Shown here: positions 17,145-25,356 of the stretch, piece by piece
Position numbering within the stretch: position 1 is the stretch's first letter
Layout of the letters: each line of letters begins with the position of its first letter
Notes under the pieces: generated by a model
Told to the model about the DNA's origin: nothing
The model's input: the letters and a program-made list of their open reading frames with translations, nothing else
The model's database searches: none
Assembly: GCA_965658445.1 (NCBI GenBank)
Contig: CBFHSF010000014.1
Location: forward strand, 11,056-75,055
Source of the DNA: CBFHSF01 sp965658445
GTDB taxonomy: Bacteria; Bacteroidota; Bacteroidia; Flavobacteriales; Schleiferiaceae
Reading direction: 5' to 3'
DNA: 64,000 nt
Position numbers and translations under genes: made by a program

Positions 17145-18038
17145 ATGCTCATTCAAAATCGTGTTCCCATAAAGGACATCTTTAACAGGACGTGGAAACT
17201 TCTTGTCTCCATTACCCTGTTTTCAATTTTCGTAACCATCCTTCACCATTACTCGGATACTGACATTCGAGAAATCATTGATATCCCTGCCTCTATCCCT
17301 GCCCTTTTGGGAGCGGCCATTTCTCTTTTCTTGGGATTTATCACCAACTCCGCATACGACCGTTGGTGGGAAGCGAGAAAGTTGTGGGGAGCCATTGTTA
17401 ACGACAGTCGTTCTTGGGCACGTCAGGTAAGCACCATATGTCCTCCCAAATATCAAAAGTTTTTGATTTACCGCCAGATTGCATGGTGTTACGTTTTGAG
17501 CAATATGTTGAGAAAACGCGATGAACTCAATGAATTGAAAGACCTTCTAACCAATGACGACATTGACAAAATCCGAATTCACGACCACAGGCCCAACGCC
17601 ATTTTGCAGCTGCAAGCTAAAACTATAAAATCCTTAAAAGAAGACGGGGAAATTACCGATTTTCAATACCTAGAGATGGAGCAAACCCTCGTGCGCCTGA
17701 CCAACCACATGGGGGGTTGTGAGCGAATCAAAAACACGGTTTTCCCCACTCAATACAGCTTTTTTGTTCACCTATTTATCTTACTCTTCCTCTACATTTT
17801 ACCCCTTGGGGTAATCAACGACCTAGAGTACCTAACGGTTCCCTTCACCGTAATTTTAGCCTTGGTATTCTTGATGGTAGAAACTTTTGAGGTTAGCATG
17901 CAAGACCCCTTTGACGGTGAACCTACAGATACTCCCGTAACGGCCATTTCTAGAACCATTGATCGCAACCTACGACAAATGGCAGGTGACGAAACCGTCC
18001 CTGAAAAGCTAGGGCCTATCAGCGGAGTATTAATGTAA
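17145..18038 (+). CDS. Bestrophin-like membrane channel protein
   Basis: The 297-residue protein belongs to the bestrophin/UPF0187 family of pentameric anion or cation channels. Hydrophobic segments occur near residues 16-35, 45-65 and 205-245. The family-defining segment follows the second: FITNSAYDRWWEARKLWGAI, then SRSWARQV. VFLMVETFEVSMQDPFDGEPTD near the end is the conserved acidic cluster region. Whether it conducts Cl- or Na+/K+ cannot be told. It starts 49 bases after the ABC-F gene and may share its transcript. Confidence 0.88.
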   Translation: MLIQNRVPIKDIFNRTWKLLVSITLFSIFVTILHHYSDTDIREIIDIPASIPALLGAAISLFLGFITNSAYDRWWEARKLWGAIVNDSRSWARQVSTICPPKYQKFLIYRQIAWCYVLSNMLRKRDELNELKDLLTNDDIDKIRIHDHRPNAILQLQAKTIKSLKEDGEITDFQYLEMEQTLVRLTNHMGGCERIKNTVFPTQYSFFVHLFILLFLYILPLGVINDLEYLTVPFTVILALVFLMVETFEVSMQDPFDGEPTDTPVTAISRTIDRNLRQMAGDETVPEKLGPISGVLM

Positions 18039-18091
18039 AAAGCACATAAAACCTCCTCGCGATTCGCTATCTTTAAAAAAACGAAACACCT

Positions 18092-18802
18092 GTGAAAAAC
18101 GTAATTGAACTCAAAGACATACGCAGAAACTTTGCGCTGGGTGCCCAAACCGTAAAGGTGCTCAAGGGCATTGATCTTCAAGTACAGAGAAATGAATACG
18201 TCGCATTGATGGGACCCTCCGGATCCGGAAAGTCCACGTTGATGAATCTCCTAGGCTGTTTGGATACCCCAACGAGTGGTAGCTACTTTTTGAATTCTCA
18301 AAACGTCAGCAAACTCACCGATAACGAACTCGCAGAAATCAGAAATAAAGAAATAGGATTCGTCTTCCAGACCTTTAACCTCTTGCCGCGCCAAACCGCT
18401 TTGGACAACGTAGCATTGCCGTTGATTTACGCAGGCCTCTCTCCTTCGCAAAGAAAAGAAAGAGCCTCTCAGGTCTTAGAACAAGTGGGGCTTTCCGATC
18501 GCATGGACCACAGGCCCAATCAGCTTTCAGGTGGTCAAAGACAGCGCGTTGCCGTAGCGAGAGCTCTGGTAAACAAGCCCTCCATCATCTTGGCAGATGA
18601 ACCCACTGGAAATTTGGACTCTAAGACATCCGTTGAAATTATGGGTCTTTTCCAAGAAATTCAAGAAGCGGGAAATACGGTAATCCTCGTTACACACGAA
18701 GAAGACATCGCACAACACTCTCATCGCATCATTAGACTTAAGGATGGTATGATTGAAAAGGACGAGAGAAATCCCGATCCCATTAAAGTAATGGCGCACT
18801 AA
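18092..18802 (+). CDS. ABC transporter ATP-binding protein, LolD/MacB type
   Basis: The 236-residue ATPase has Walker A GPSGSGKST (41-49), a Q-loop in GFVFQTFNLLP, signature LSGGQRQRVAVAR (145-157) and Walker B IILADEPTGNLDS (166-177). The RNKEIGFVFQTFNLLP and DEPTGNLDS wording is characteristic of the MacB/LolD/FtsE group, which drives lipoprotein release, efflux or cell-division permeases. No permease gene is adjacent, so its partner is elsewhere. The start is GTG (18092-18094); no suitable ATG exists before the Walker A region. TATCTTTA at 18068-18075 resembles a -7 element with one mismatch. Confidence 0.9.
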   Translation: MKNVIELKDIRRNFALGAQTVKVLKGIDLQVQRNEYVALMGPSGSGKSTLMNLLGCLDTPTSGSYFLNSQNVSKLTDNELAEIRNKEIGFVFQTFNLLPRQTALDNVALPLIYAGLSPSQRKERASQVLEQVGLSDRMDHRPNQLSGGQRQRVAVARALVNKPSIILADEPTGNLDSKTSVEIMGLFQEIQEAGNTVILVTHEEDIAQHSHRIIRLKDGMIEKDERNPDPIKVMAH

Positions 18803-18824
18803 AAATAGGCAAACAGATTTGGCC

Positions 18825-19625
18825 CTACTCCACAAAACGAGCAGAAAGCATTTCGACCAAACGCTCCTCGTACTCTTCTTTGCCTTCCCACTGGTTGTAA
18901 TCTCCCTTTACAGCTCCCAAGAACTCGTGAACTTCTTCCAAAGAACTCATGGTGTTCAATTGGTTGAGAACGCGCTGTAAATCTTCCTGTGAACCGTTAA
19001 ACAGATGTTTTACAAAGGCAATTTTATCATTGAGACCTAACTTCAGTGGACCTCGGTTGGCACGGTCGTTAACACTGGCTTTTCTGGGTGCAGAATTAAC
19101 CGTTTGAGCGGTTTCTTTCTCCACAGATGGCGCACTTTTAGTGGGTTCTATTTTTTCTTGAGCTGCAACTTCAGGAACTTCTTTCACTGGGGCCGGTTTT
19201 ACAGGGGCTGCCTTTACAGGCTCTTCGGCAATGGTATTTAACACCTTGTCCTCAGTGTGTACAGGTTTTGGGGGGCCATTAGGAATGGGAACCACCTTGA
19301 TTTCATCAGACAAAAATCCCGTAGAAGGATCTTCTTTTACTACCGGATCCAAGGGTGCCGGAGCAGGGGGTGCTGCGGGTCCCTCAGAAACCACTTTGGG
19401 AGCAGAAGATTCAGGTGTCGCAGAAGCTTCTCCACTCACGCGGTTCTCGACTCTGGCAACAATGGCTGAGAGTTCTGCCTTGCGAGCATGCAAAAATTCC
19501 TCGAGCATGACCTCCTCATAAATTTGTCCAACGGTTTTGCGCAAAGAAGAATAATCATGTGTATCTTCAATGTCTCTAATTTGTTGAGTCAGTTGTTGGA
19601 GGGCGTTTTCTAAGCTCTTTTTCAT
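18825..19625 (-). CDS. Conserved Bacteroidota hypothetical protein with Pro/Ala-rich middle
   Basis: The 266-residue cytoplasmic protein has no signal peptide. Residues 1-65 are helical (LENALQQLTQQIRDIEDTHD). Residues about 66-185 are low-complexity and rich in Pro, Ala, Val, Lys and Glu (for example EGPAAPPAPAPLDP). The C-terminal 80 residues are conserved-looking (LGLNDKIAFVKHLFNGSQED, FLGAVKGDYNQWEGKEEYEE). Proteins with this C-terminal signature occur across Flavobacteria as uncharacterised proteins. The disordered middle and helical ends suggest a scaffold or linker, but function is unknown. It converges on the ABC ATPase gene with a 22-base gap. Confidence 0.8.
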   Translation of the reverse strand: MKKSLENALQQLTQQIRDIEDTHDYSSLRKTVGQIYEEVMLEEFLHARKAELSAIVARVENRVSGEASATPESSAPKVVSEGPAAPPAPAPLDPVVKEDPSTGFLSDEIKVVPIPNGPPKPVHTEDKVLNTIAEEPVKAAPVKPAPVKEVPEVAAQEKIEPTKSAPSVEKETAQTVNSAPRKASVNDRANRGPLKLGLNDKIAFVKHLFNGSQEDLQRVLNQLNTMSSLEEVHEFLGAVKGDYNQWEGKEEYEERLVEMLSARFVE

Positions 19626-19776
19626 TTTGTCCTTGCGTTTTTTGTGGAGAGAATTCCCTTGAGCCTTTCAAGAGACAAACCCAAACCACAAGAGGGTAGT
19701 ATCTGCCTAGCAAATTAACCAATCTACACGGTTTTTAAACAAAAGGCCACAAGAAAGTATAAACAGTCAATTGTCA

Positions 19777-20334
19777 ATGGATCCATTTCGTTCCAACGGA
19801 AGTATAGAAGTAATTGCAGGATGTATGTTCTCTGGTAAAACGGAAGAACTCATACGCCGATTGCGCAGGGCAGAGTTTGCCAAGCAAAAAGTTGAAATAT
19901 TTAAGCCCAAAGTAGACATTCGTTACGATGAGGAACACGTGGTTTCTCACGATCAAAATCAAATTATGTCCACACCCGTAGAAAACTCCTCAGAAATATT
20001 GCTCTACGCAACGGATGTGGAGGTCGTAGGAATTGACGAAGCTCAATTTTTTGACGACGGCATTGTTGAGGTATGCAACGCCTTGGCCAACCGAGGGGTT
20101 CGCGTAATTGTTGCGGGACTGGATTTGGATTACAAGGGAAATCCCTTTGGCCCCATGCCCTATCTTTTAGCCACAGCAGAATACGTCACTAAACTGCATG
20201 CCATTTGCATGCAAACTGCGAAAATTGCTCATTATTCTCATAGAATTACCAATGCAGAAGGACAGGTAATGCTCGGAGAAAAGGAAACCTATGAACCCTT
20301 GTCTCGAGAGGCCTTCCTGAAAGCCAATTCATAA
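19777..20334 (+). CDS. tdk: Thymidine kinase, type II
   Basis: This cytosolic enzyme phosphorylates thymidine in the pyrimidine salvage pathway. From the ATG at 19777 (a TTG six bases earlier is also open) it has 185 residues. It shows the P-loop GCMFSGKTEEL (15-25), Walker B-like GIDEAQFF with the catalytic Glu, and the lasso region ICMQTAKIAHYSHR. The zinc-binding cysteines of the usual type II enzyme are mostly missing: only Cys144 remains in the first pair (CMQT instead of CxxC), and the last pair is replaced by YEPLSREAF. It ends six bases before the murF-alr start, so translation is probably coupled. Confidence 0.93.
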   Translation: MDPFRSNGSIEVIAGCMFSGKTEELIRRLRRAEFAKQKVEIFKPKVDIRYDEEHVVSHDQNQIMSTPVENSSEILLYATDVEVVGIDEAQFFDDGIVEVCNALANRGVRVIVAGLDLDYKGNPFGPMPYLLATAEYVTKLHAICMQTAKIAHYSHRITNAEGQVMLGEKETYEPLSREAFLKANS

Positions 20335-20339
20335 ATGCC

Positions 20340-22796
20340 ATGACACTCGATCAGATTTCTGCCCTCTTGTCTACCCCTCTTCACAATGGAATTGGGGACC
20401 GCATCATTAGGGATTTGCAAATTGATACGCGCAAAATTGGAGAGGGAAAAAATTCTCTTTTCTTCGCATTAGTGGGGCCTTCTAACGATGGCCACAGCCA
20501 CATAGAAAGTGCGTACCGATCGGGAGTTAGAGCCTTTGTGGTAGAAAGAGAAATTGACCTTCCTTCCGACGCTGGGTATTTAATTGTGGACAGTTCTCTG
20601 CGCGCATTGCAAGACATCGCCGCCTTTGTGAGAAATCAATTCCACAACCCCGTTTTAGGTATCACCGGTAGCAACGGAAAGACCATTGTTAAAGAGTGGA
20701 TTTATCAGCTCATCAACAGCAAGAAAAACGTATTGAGAAGCCCCAAGAGTTACAACTCACAAATTGGGGTACCGCTTTCCATTTGGCCTCTGGAGCAACA
20801 TTTTGATTTGGCCCTTTTAGAAGCCGGAATCTCTATGCCCGGCGAAATGGAAAACCTAGAAAAAGTGATTCGCCCTACCGTGGGCATTTTTACCAATATT
20901 GGATCGGCACACCAGGTGAACTTTTCTTCCTTTAAGGAGAAAATTTACGAAAAGCTGAAGCTCTTCACCCATTCCAAGGAATTGATTTATTGCCTGGATC
21001 ACGTGGCTATATCTGATGGAGTCCGCGAGGTTTTGCCCAAGGTCCAAAGCAGGACGTGGAGCTTTCACGACAACAGAGCCGACCTCTTTTTTCACGAAGT
21101 GGTCAAAGGCGGACAGACCACACTGCTCAAGAGTTTCTACAAGGGTGCAGATATTGAATTCAGTTTGCCCTTTACCGATGATTCCAGCGTAGAAAATGCC
21201 TGTCACGCCATCATGTTTTGTTTGGTGTTGGACATAGAAATCCCATATCTCAAGAAAAAATTGGCCAACCTAGAGCCCGTAGCCATGCGCTTGGAGCTCA
21301 AAAGAGGAATAGAAAACTCTCTCCTTATCAACGATGCCTACAACTCAGACCTCGAGTCCATACGCATTGCACTGGACTTTTTGAGACAGCAGTCCAAGGG
21401 CAAGGAAAAATTGGTCATTCTTTCGGATGTCTTCCAGACGGGAATCGAGTCAGAAAACGTGTATTCAGAAATCGCTTCTTGGCTCAAAGGCCGAGGCATT
21501 GAAAATTTTGTGGGCATTGGCTCTGAACTCATGTCCTTCGGAAACCTCTTCCCAGAGGGTAGTGAATTTTATGATTCTGTAGAAGCCTTTATGGACGTCT
21601 TTGATACGCACATGGTCAAGGATAAGGCCATTCTGCTCAAGGGTGCACGATCTTTTACTTTCGAAAAGATTTCACAAAAACTGGAAGAAAAAATCCACCA
21701 GACCATTTTGGAAATCAATCTCAATGCCCTAGAAAACAACTTGGGATATTGGCGATCCAAAATTCAGCCCAAGACCAAGATAATGGCCATGGTAAAGGCC
21801 TTTTCGTACGGAGCCGGAACCGATGAGATCGCTCGATTCTTTCAACAGAGAAACGTGGATTACCTCACTGTAGCCTATGTGGACGAAGGTGTTGAGCTTC
21901 GCAAGGCGGGCATCACCATGCCCATTATGGTGATGAACCCAGACCCCAGTAGCTTGCGTTCCTGTATAGAGAACAAATTGGAGCCTGAAATCTTCTCCAC
22001 GGAGAGCTTAATGCGCTTTGCCAATGTCTTGGATGAATATCCAGAAATCAGTCATTTCCCCATTCACCTAAAAATTGACACGGGTATGCATCGCCTCGGA
22101 TTTGAGTTGGGACGCTTTCCGGAATTGGTGGGGCTGTTGCATCAATACAACAAACTGAAAGTGGCCAGTGCCTTTAGTCATTTGGCTGCCGCCGATGAGA
22201 GAAAGCAGCGCGACTTTACGCGCACGCAAATTTCGAGATTTACACGCTTTACAAGAGACCTTCAGGAGAGTTTGGGCTACCCCTTCCTCAGACATATTTT
22301 AAACTCCGCAGGCACTAGCTTTTACCCCGAAGCGCAGTTTGATATGGTTCGCATCGGCATAAGCCTCTACGGTTTTTCTGCCTCTCCAGAGGACGAAGAA
22401 AAGCTACAGCCCGTGGGATTTCTAAAAACACTAGTTTCTCAAATCAAGGAATTGAACAAGGGAGAAACCGTGGGGTACAGTCGTTCTTTTGTGGCGCAAA
22501 GACCAACGGTTTCTGCGACCCTTCCCATAGGATATGCAGATGGCCTACCGCGTTCGTTGAGCAATGGGGTTGGACACGTAATCATCAAAGGCCAAAAGGC
22601 TCCCATCATTGGCCGCGTATGCATGGACATGACCATGGTGGACGTTACGGGACTCAACGTTGATGAAGGGGACGAAGTAGAGATTTTTGGTAGACATCAG
22701 TCTGTGGTAGACATCGCCAAAGCGGCAAATACCATCCCCTATGAGATTCTCACCGGAATCAGTTCTCGAGTAAAACGGGTTTTTTATCAGGAGTAA
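20340..22796 (+). CDS. murF-alr: Bifunctional UDP-MurNAc-tripeptide:D-Ala-D-Ala ligase / alanine racemase
   Basis: The 818-residue fusion couples production of D-alanine to its use in peptidoglycan precursors. Residues 1 to about 450 form the MurF ligase, with the ATP-binding loop GITGSNGKTIVKEW (107-120), the substrate region SPKSYNSQIGVPLS and the C-terminal domain segment LLINDAYNSDLES. From about 455 the alanine racemase begins: Lys486 in MVKAFSYGAG carries PLP, and VGYSRSF near residue 712 supplies the opposite-face tyrosine. RVCMDMTMVDVT is the usual active-site-entry segment. This fusion is a well-known Bacteroidota feature, not an assembly artefact. Confidence 0.95.
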   Translation: MTLDQISALLSTPLHNGIGDRIIRDLQIDTRKIGEGKNSLFFALVGPSNDGHSHIESAYRSGVRAFVVEREIDLPSDAGYLIVDSSLRALQDIAAFVRNQFHNPVLGITGSNGKTIVKEWIYQLINSKKNVLRSPKSYNSQIGVPLSIWPLEQHFDLALLEAGISMPGEMENLEKVIRPTVGIFTNIGSAHQVNFSSFKEKIYEKLKLFTHSKELIYCLDHVAISDGVREVLPKVQSRTWSFHDNRADLFFHEVVKGGQTTLLKSFYKGADIEFSLPFTDDSSVENACHAIMFCLVLDIEIPYLKKKLANLEPVAMRLELKRGIENSLLINDAYNSDLESIRIALDFLRQQSKGKEKLVILSDVFQTGIESENVYSEIASWLKGRGIENFVGIGSELMSFGNLFPEGSEFYDSVEAFMDVFDTHMVKDKAILLKGARSFTFEKISQKLEEKIHQTILEINLNALENNLGYWRSKIQPKTKIMAMVKAFSYGAGTDEIARFFQQRNVDYLTVAYVDEGVELRKAGITMPIMVMNPDPSSLRSCIENKLEPEIFSTESLMRFANVLDEYPEISHFPIHLKIDTGMHRLGFELGRFPELVGLLHQYNKLKVASAFSHLAAADERKQRDFTRTQISRFTRFTRDLQESLGYPFLRHILNSAGTSFYPEAQFDMVRIGISLYGFSASPEDEEKLQPVGFLKTLVSQIKELNKGETVGYSRSFVAQRPTVSATLPIGYADGLPRSLSNGVGHVIIKGQKAPIIGRVCMDMTMVDVTGLNVDEGDEVEIFGRHQSVVDIAKAANTIPYEILTGISSRVKRVFYQE

Positions 22797-22811
22797 TCTT
22801 TCTCAATTCTC

Positions 22812-22819
22812 TACCTTCG
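22812..22819 (+). promoter_or_regulatory. Putative -7 element (TACCTTCG)
   Basis: TACCTTCG is one base from TAnnTTTG and resembles the element before the ABC-F gene. It lies 55 bases before the O-antigen ligase ATG; no good -33 partner was seen. Confidence 0.3.
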
Positions 22820-22874
22820 CATTGAAAATGACCTATGGGAAGCCATAATTCGCCAAATACCGATCTGTAATTCC

Positions 22875-24164
22875 ATGACCTCAAATTTTAATCTCAAAGA
22901 CCTTTGGAAGTCCCTGCCTGGGACCGATAAATTCTTCTTGATTGCCTTGGGTGTATTGACGGCTTCGGAATTGTGGTTTTACAGCATTTCTCCAGGGATT
23001 ACCTACGCCTTATTGCTGTCTACGTTTTTTATTAAAGACTTTTCTCTAAAGAATCTATCACAAGAACAACAGGGGCACAAGCGTTTTGCGTTGTTGTACA
23101 TCACCTATTGGGCCTTGCATATCTTGGCTCTTTTGTGGACGGACAACCTTTCCGAGGGGGTGGCAAAACTGGATATTAAATCGGGGTTGATTGTTCTTCC
23201 TCTCGTTTTTTCTAGTATTCCCGATGCAAAGTGGAGAAAGTGGATGCCCATACTAAAAAGAGGATACCTGCTCTTGTTGTTGGCCACAGCACTACTTTGT
23301 TTGGGAAGGGCCACATACATCTCTATTGAAGCAGGTTCCGTAATGGGGACCATTGGATTTAACTTTACCTACAGTGCACTGGCTCTTTGGATCATGCATC
23401 CAGGATATTTATCCATGTTTTTTAGCGCGGGAATTATTTGGCTCGCCTTTGACGGAAACCCTTGGAAGGTTTCCAAAATTGCAATGATCAGTTTTCTGTT
23501 GTTGTTCACCTTCCTTCTGAGCAGCCGAGGTGTTTTGTTGGCTTTGGTAATTGCACTTTCTACCGGAATGATATACGCTGCATTGAGATTGCGATCCAAG
23601 AAAATCATTGCCACCATTTTAATACTTCCTGTGATATTGATTCTATCCCTTTTTATTCTTCCCGATTCTATAGTAGGTCGCTATACACAGGTGCTTTCTT
23701 CGGAACAATTTACCGTGGTTGAAGGTCAGGAGACCTACAATTCCATTCAGTCTCGTTTGGTTCAGTGGGACAGTGCTTTGGAAATTATCGCAGAGCATCC
23801 TTGGTTGGGAGTTAGCCCCGGAGATGCACAAGCCGAGTTACGAGTTAAGTACAAGGAAAAACAATTTGGAGTAGGTCTTTCCGAAGGCTACAATGCACAC
23901 AACGGTTTTTTACAAGATCAATTGGCCCTTGGTTTATTGGGCAGTGCTTTTTGGCTTCTCTTTTTTGTGATGAGTTTCCGTTGGGCTTTGCGCGAAGGCA
24001 ATGTTATGCTCTTTGTCTTTTGGGTGTTGTTTGCCACGGCCATTCTCACGGAATCTATACTCGAGAGAAACTGGGGTGTCTATTGGCTAATGCTCTTTAC
24101 TTGGATTTTTGCCATAGGAAGATCGGTTGACCCAAAAGACGGCAATAAAGAAGCTCATAAATAA
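22875..24164 (+). CDS. O-antigen ligase-like membrane protein (paralogue 1)
   Basis: The 429-residue polytopic protein has about ten to twelve hydrophobic segments. The Wzy/WaaL (O-antigen ligase) family region is in the second half: the periplasmic-loop motif AEHPWLGVSPGDAQAELRVK, then EGYNAHNGFLQDQLALGLLG with the conserved His. Members join or polymerise surface glycans on the periplasmic side of the inner membrane; other members of the superfamily glycosylate proteins. Its last 78 bases overlap those of paralogue 2 on the opposite strand. The start is an ATG 78 bases after murF-alr, with a six-codon ORF (22828-22848) in the gap. Confidence 0.88.
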   Translation: MTSNFNLKDLWKSLPGTDKFFLIALGVLTASELWFYSISPGITYALLLSTFFIKDFSLKNLSQEQQGHKRFALLYITYWALHILALLWTDNLSEGVAKLDIKSGLIVLPLVFSSIPDAKWRKWMPILKRGYLLLLLATALLCLGRATYISIEAGSVMGTIGFNFTYSALALWIMHPGYLSMFFSAGIIWLAFDGNPWKVSKIAMISFLLLFTFLLSSRGVLLALVIALSTGMIYAALRLRSKKIIATILILPVILILSLFILPDSIVGRYTQVLSSEQFTVVEGQETYNSIQSRLVQWDSALEIIAEHPWLGVSPGDAQAELRVKYKEKQFGVGLSEGYNAHNGFLQDQLALGLLGSAFWLLFFVMSFRWALREGNVMLFVFWVLFATAILTESILERNWGVYWLMLFTWIFAIGRSVDPKDGNKEAHK

Positions 24165-25355
24165 TACTCCCGCCTGCCTCAGGAGCATGCTCTCCGTCAT
24201 AAAGCTAAAGAAGACCAGACTGATAAAAGCCATGGACAAGGCGTCCTTTTTTTTCCAAAAAGAAAAGGCAGATCCCACAAAGATTCCCAAGAGCAGAACA
24301 AGACCTAACAAGCCTTGGTTCCCCCAAGATTGAAGAAATTGATTGTGATAGTTGTAGGCAAACTCATCGAGTTTGTAGGGTTTGTATCCATGCCAAAAAA
24401 CAGCCGTTGACTCCTTGAACTTAGGTCCTAGAGTAGCCTGAGTGGATCCCGTACCGGTTCCCAACCATGGATTTTCAGAAATCACTTCCCAGCCGTACTT
24501 CCAAATAAATACTCGGTGATTCGTCTGTTTCTTATTGACTACTTCTTCAATACTTGCAATTTCGTCCATGGTTTCAACCGCCCGCTTTCTCGGACCTTCC
24601 ATGGTGGCGACCATCAAAGCCAAAACCGCGACGATACCTCCAAAAACGGCAAGGGCTCTTTGCCATGACCATTTCACTAAAAAATAGGCTGAGAAGGCTA
24701 TGGGCAATGCAATAAATTGAATACGAATACTTAGTAAACCCATAAAGACGAAAAGGAATACAATTCCAAAAACTGAAAGTATCTTCACCCAAAGGGTGTG
24801 TTGGTTTTCAATCAAATCCACTATCCACACCAAAAAGGCAAAAGACACCATCATGGCTTGATAGTGCATGGGAACCATTTCCCAATGAGCCAGCTTTGCA
24901 TAGAAGAAGACAGAGGAATCTCCAGACATCCCATAGTCTATGTAAGAAAGCCAAAGACAGCCAAGACAAGAGACCATAGTTCCGAGAAAAAAAGCTCTAA
25001 GAACACCCCACAATTTGGATTTACTCATGGGTGGATACGCTGCCAAGCCCAACGGCCAGAGGACGAGGAAAATTTGCACGACCCACTCTCGCTCTCCTTC
25101 GTGAGAATCGGGCGAATAGAAAATGGCCAACCCCACCCATGCGTAGTAGAGAGCCATCCATCCAAATCTCTTGTTGGTAATAATACCTATCCAACGATCT
25201 TTCCACCCCTCGGAAATCAATCCGATTAAGGCGAACAAAATAGCCGCCATGGTGATGGGAATGGCAACCCATTGAGAAGGCAGTAAAAAAGCAAAAGCCA
25301 GGAGAAAGAAATACATAATTCTCTCTCCCAGCTCTTGTTTAAATGGCAATATCAT
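24087..25355 (-). CDS. O-antigen ligase-like membrane protein (paralogue 2)
   Basis: The 422-residue polytopic protein is homologous to its neighbour by shared motifs: SENPWLGTGTGSTQATLGPK and FAYNYHNQFLQSWGNQGLLG, containing the conserved His of the Wzy/WaaL family. Its start lies one base after the ctpA stop (25357-25359), so translation is probably coupled to ctpA. Its 3' end overlaps paralogue 1 head-on by 78 bases, making the final 25 codons of each gene constrained by the other. The function is presumably surface glycan ligation or polymerisation; the substrate is unknown. Confidence 0.88.
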   Translation of the reverse strand: MILPFKQELGERIMYFFLLAFAFLLPSQWVAIPITMAAILFALIGLISEGWKDRWIGIITNKRFGWMALYYAWVGLAIFYSPDSHEGEREWVVQIFLVLWPLGLAAYPPMSKSKLWGVLRAFFLGTMVSCLGCLWLSYIDYGMSGDSSVFFYAKLAHWEMVPMHYQAMMVSFAFLVWIVDLIENQHTLWVKILSVFGIVFLFVFMGLLSIRIQFIALPIAFSAYFLVKWSWQRALAVFGGIVAVLALMVATMEGPRKRAVETMDEIASIEEVVNKKQTNHRVFIWKYGWEVISENPWLGTGTGSTQATLGPKFKESTAVFWHGYKPYKLDEFAYNYHNQFLQSWGNQGLLGLVLLLGIFVGSAFSFWKKKDALSMAFISLVFFSFMTESMLLRQAGVLFMSFFIAVFWVNRSSYGKNPSKEH

Positions 25356-25356
25356 A

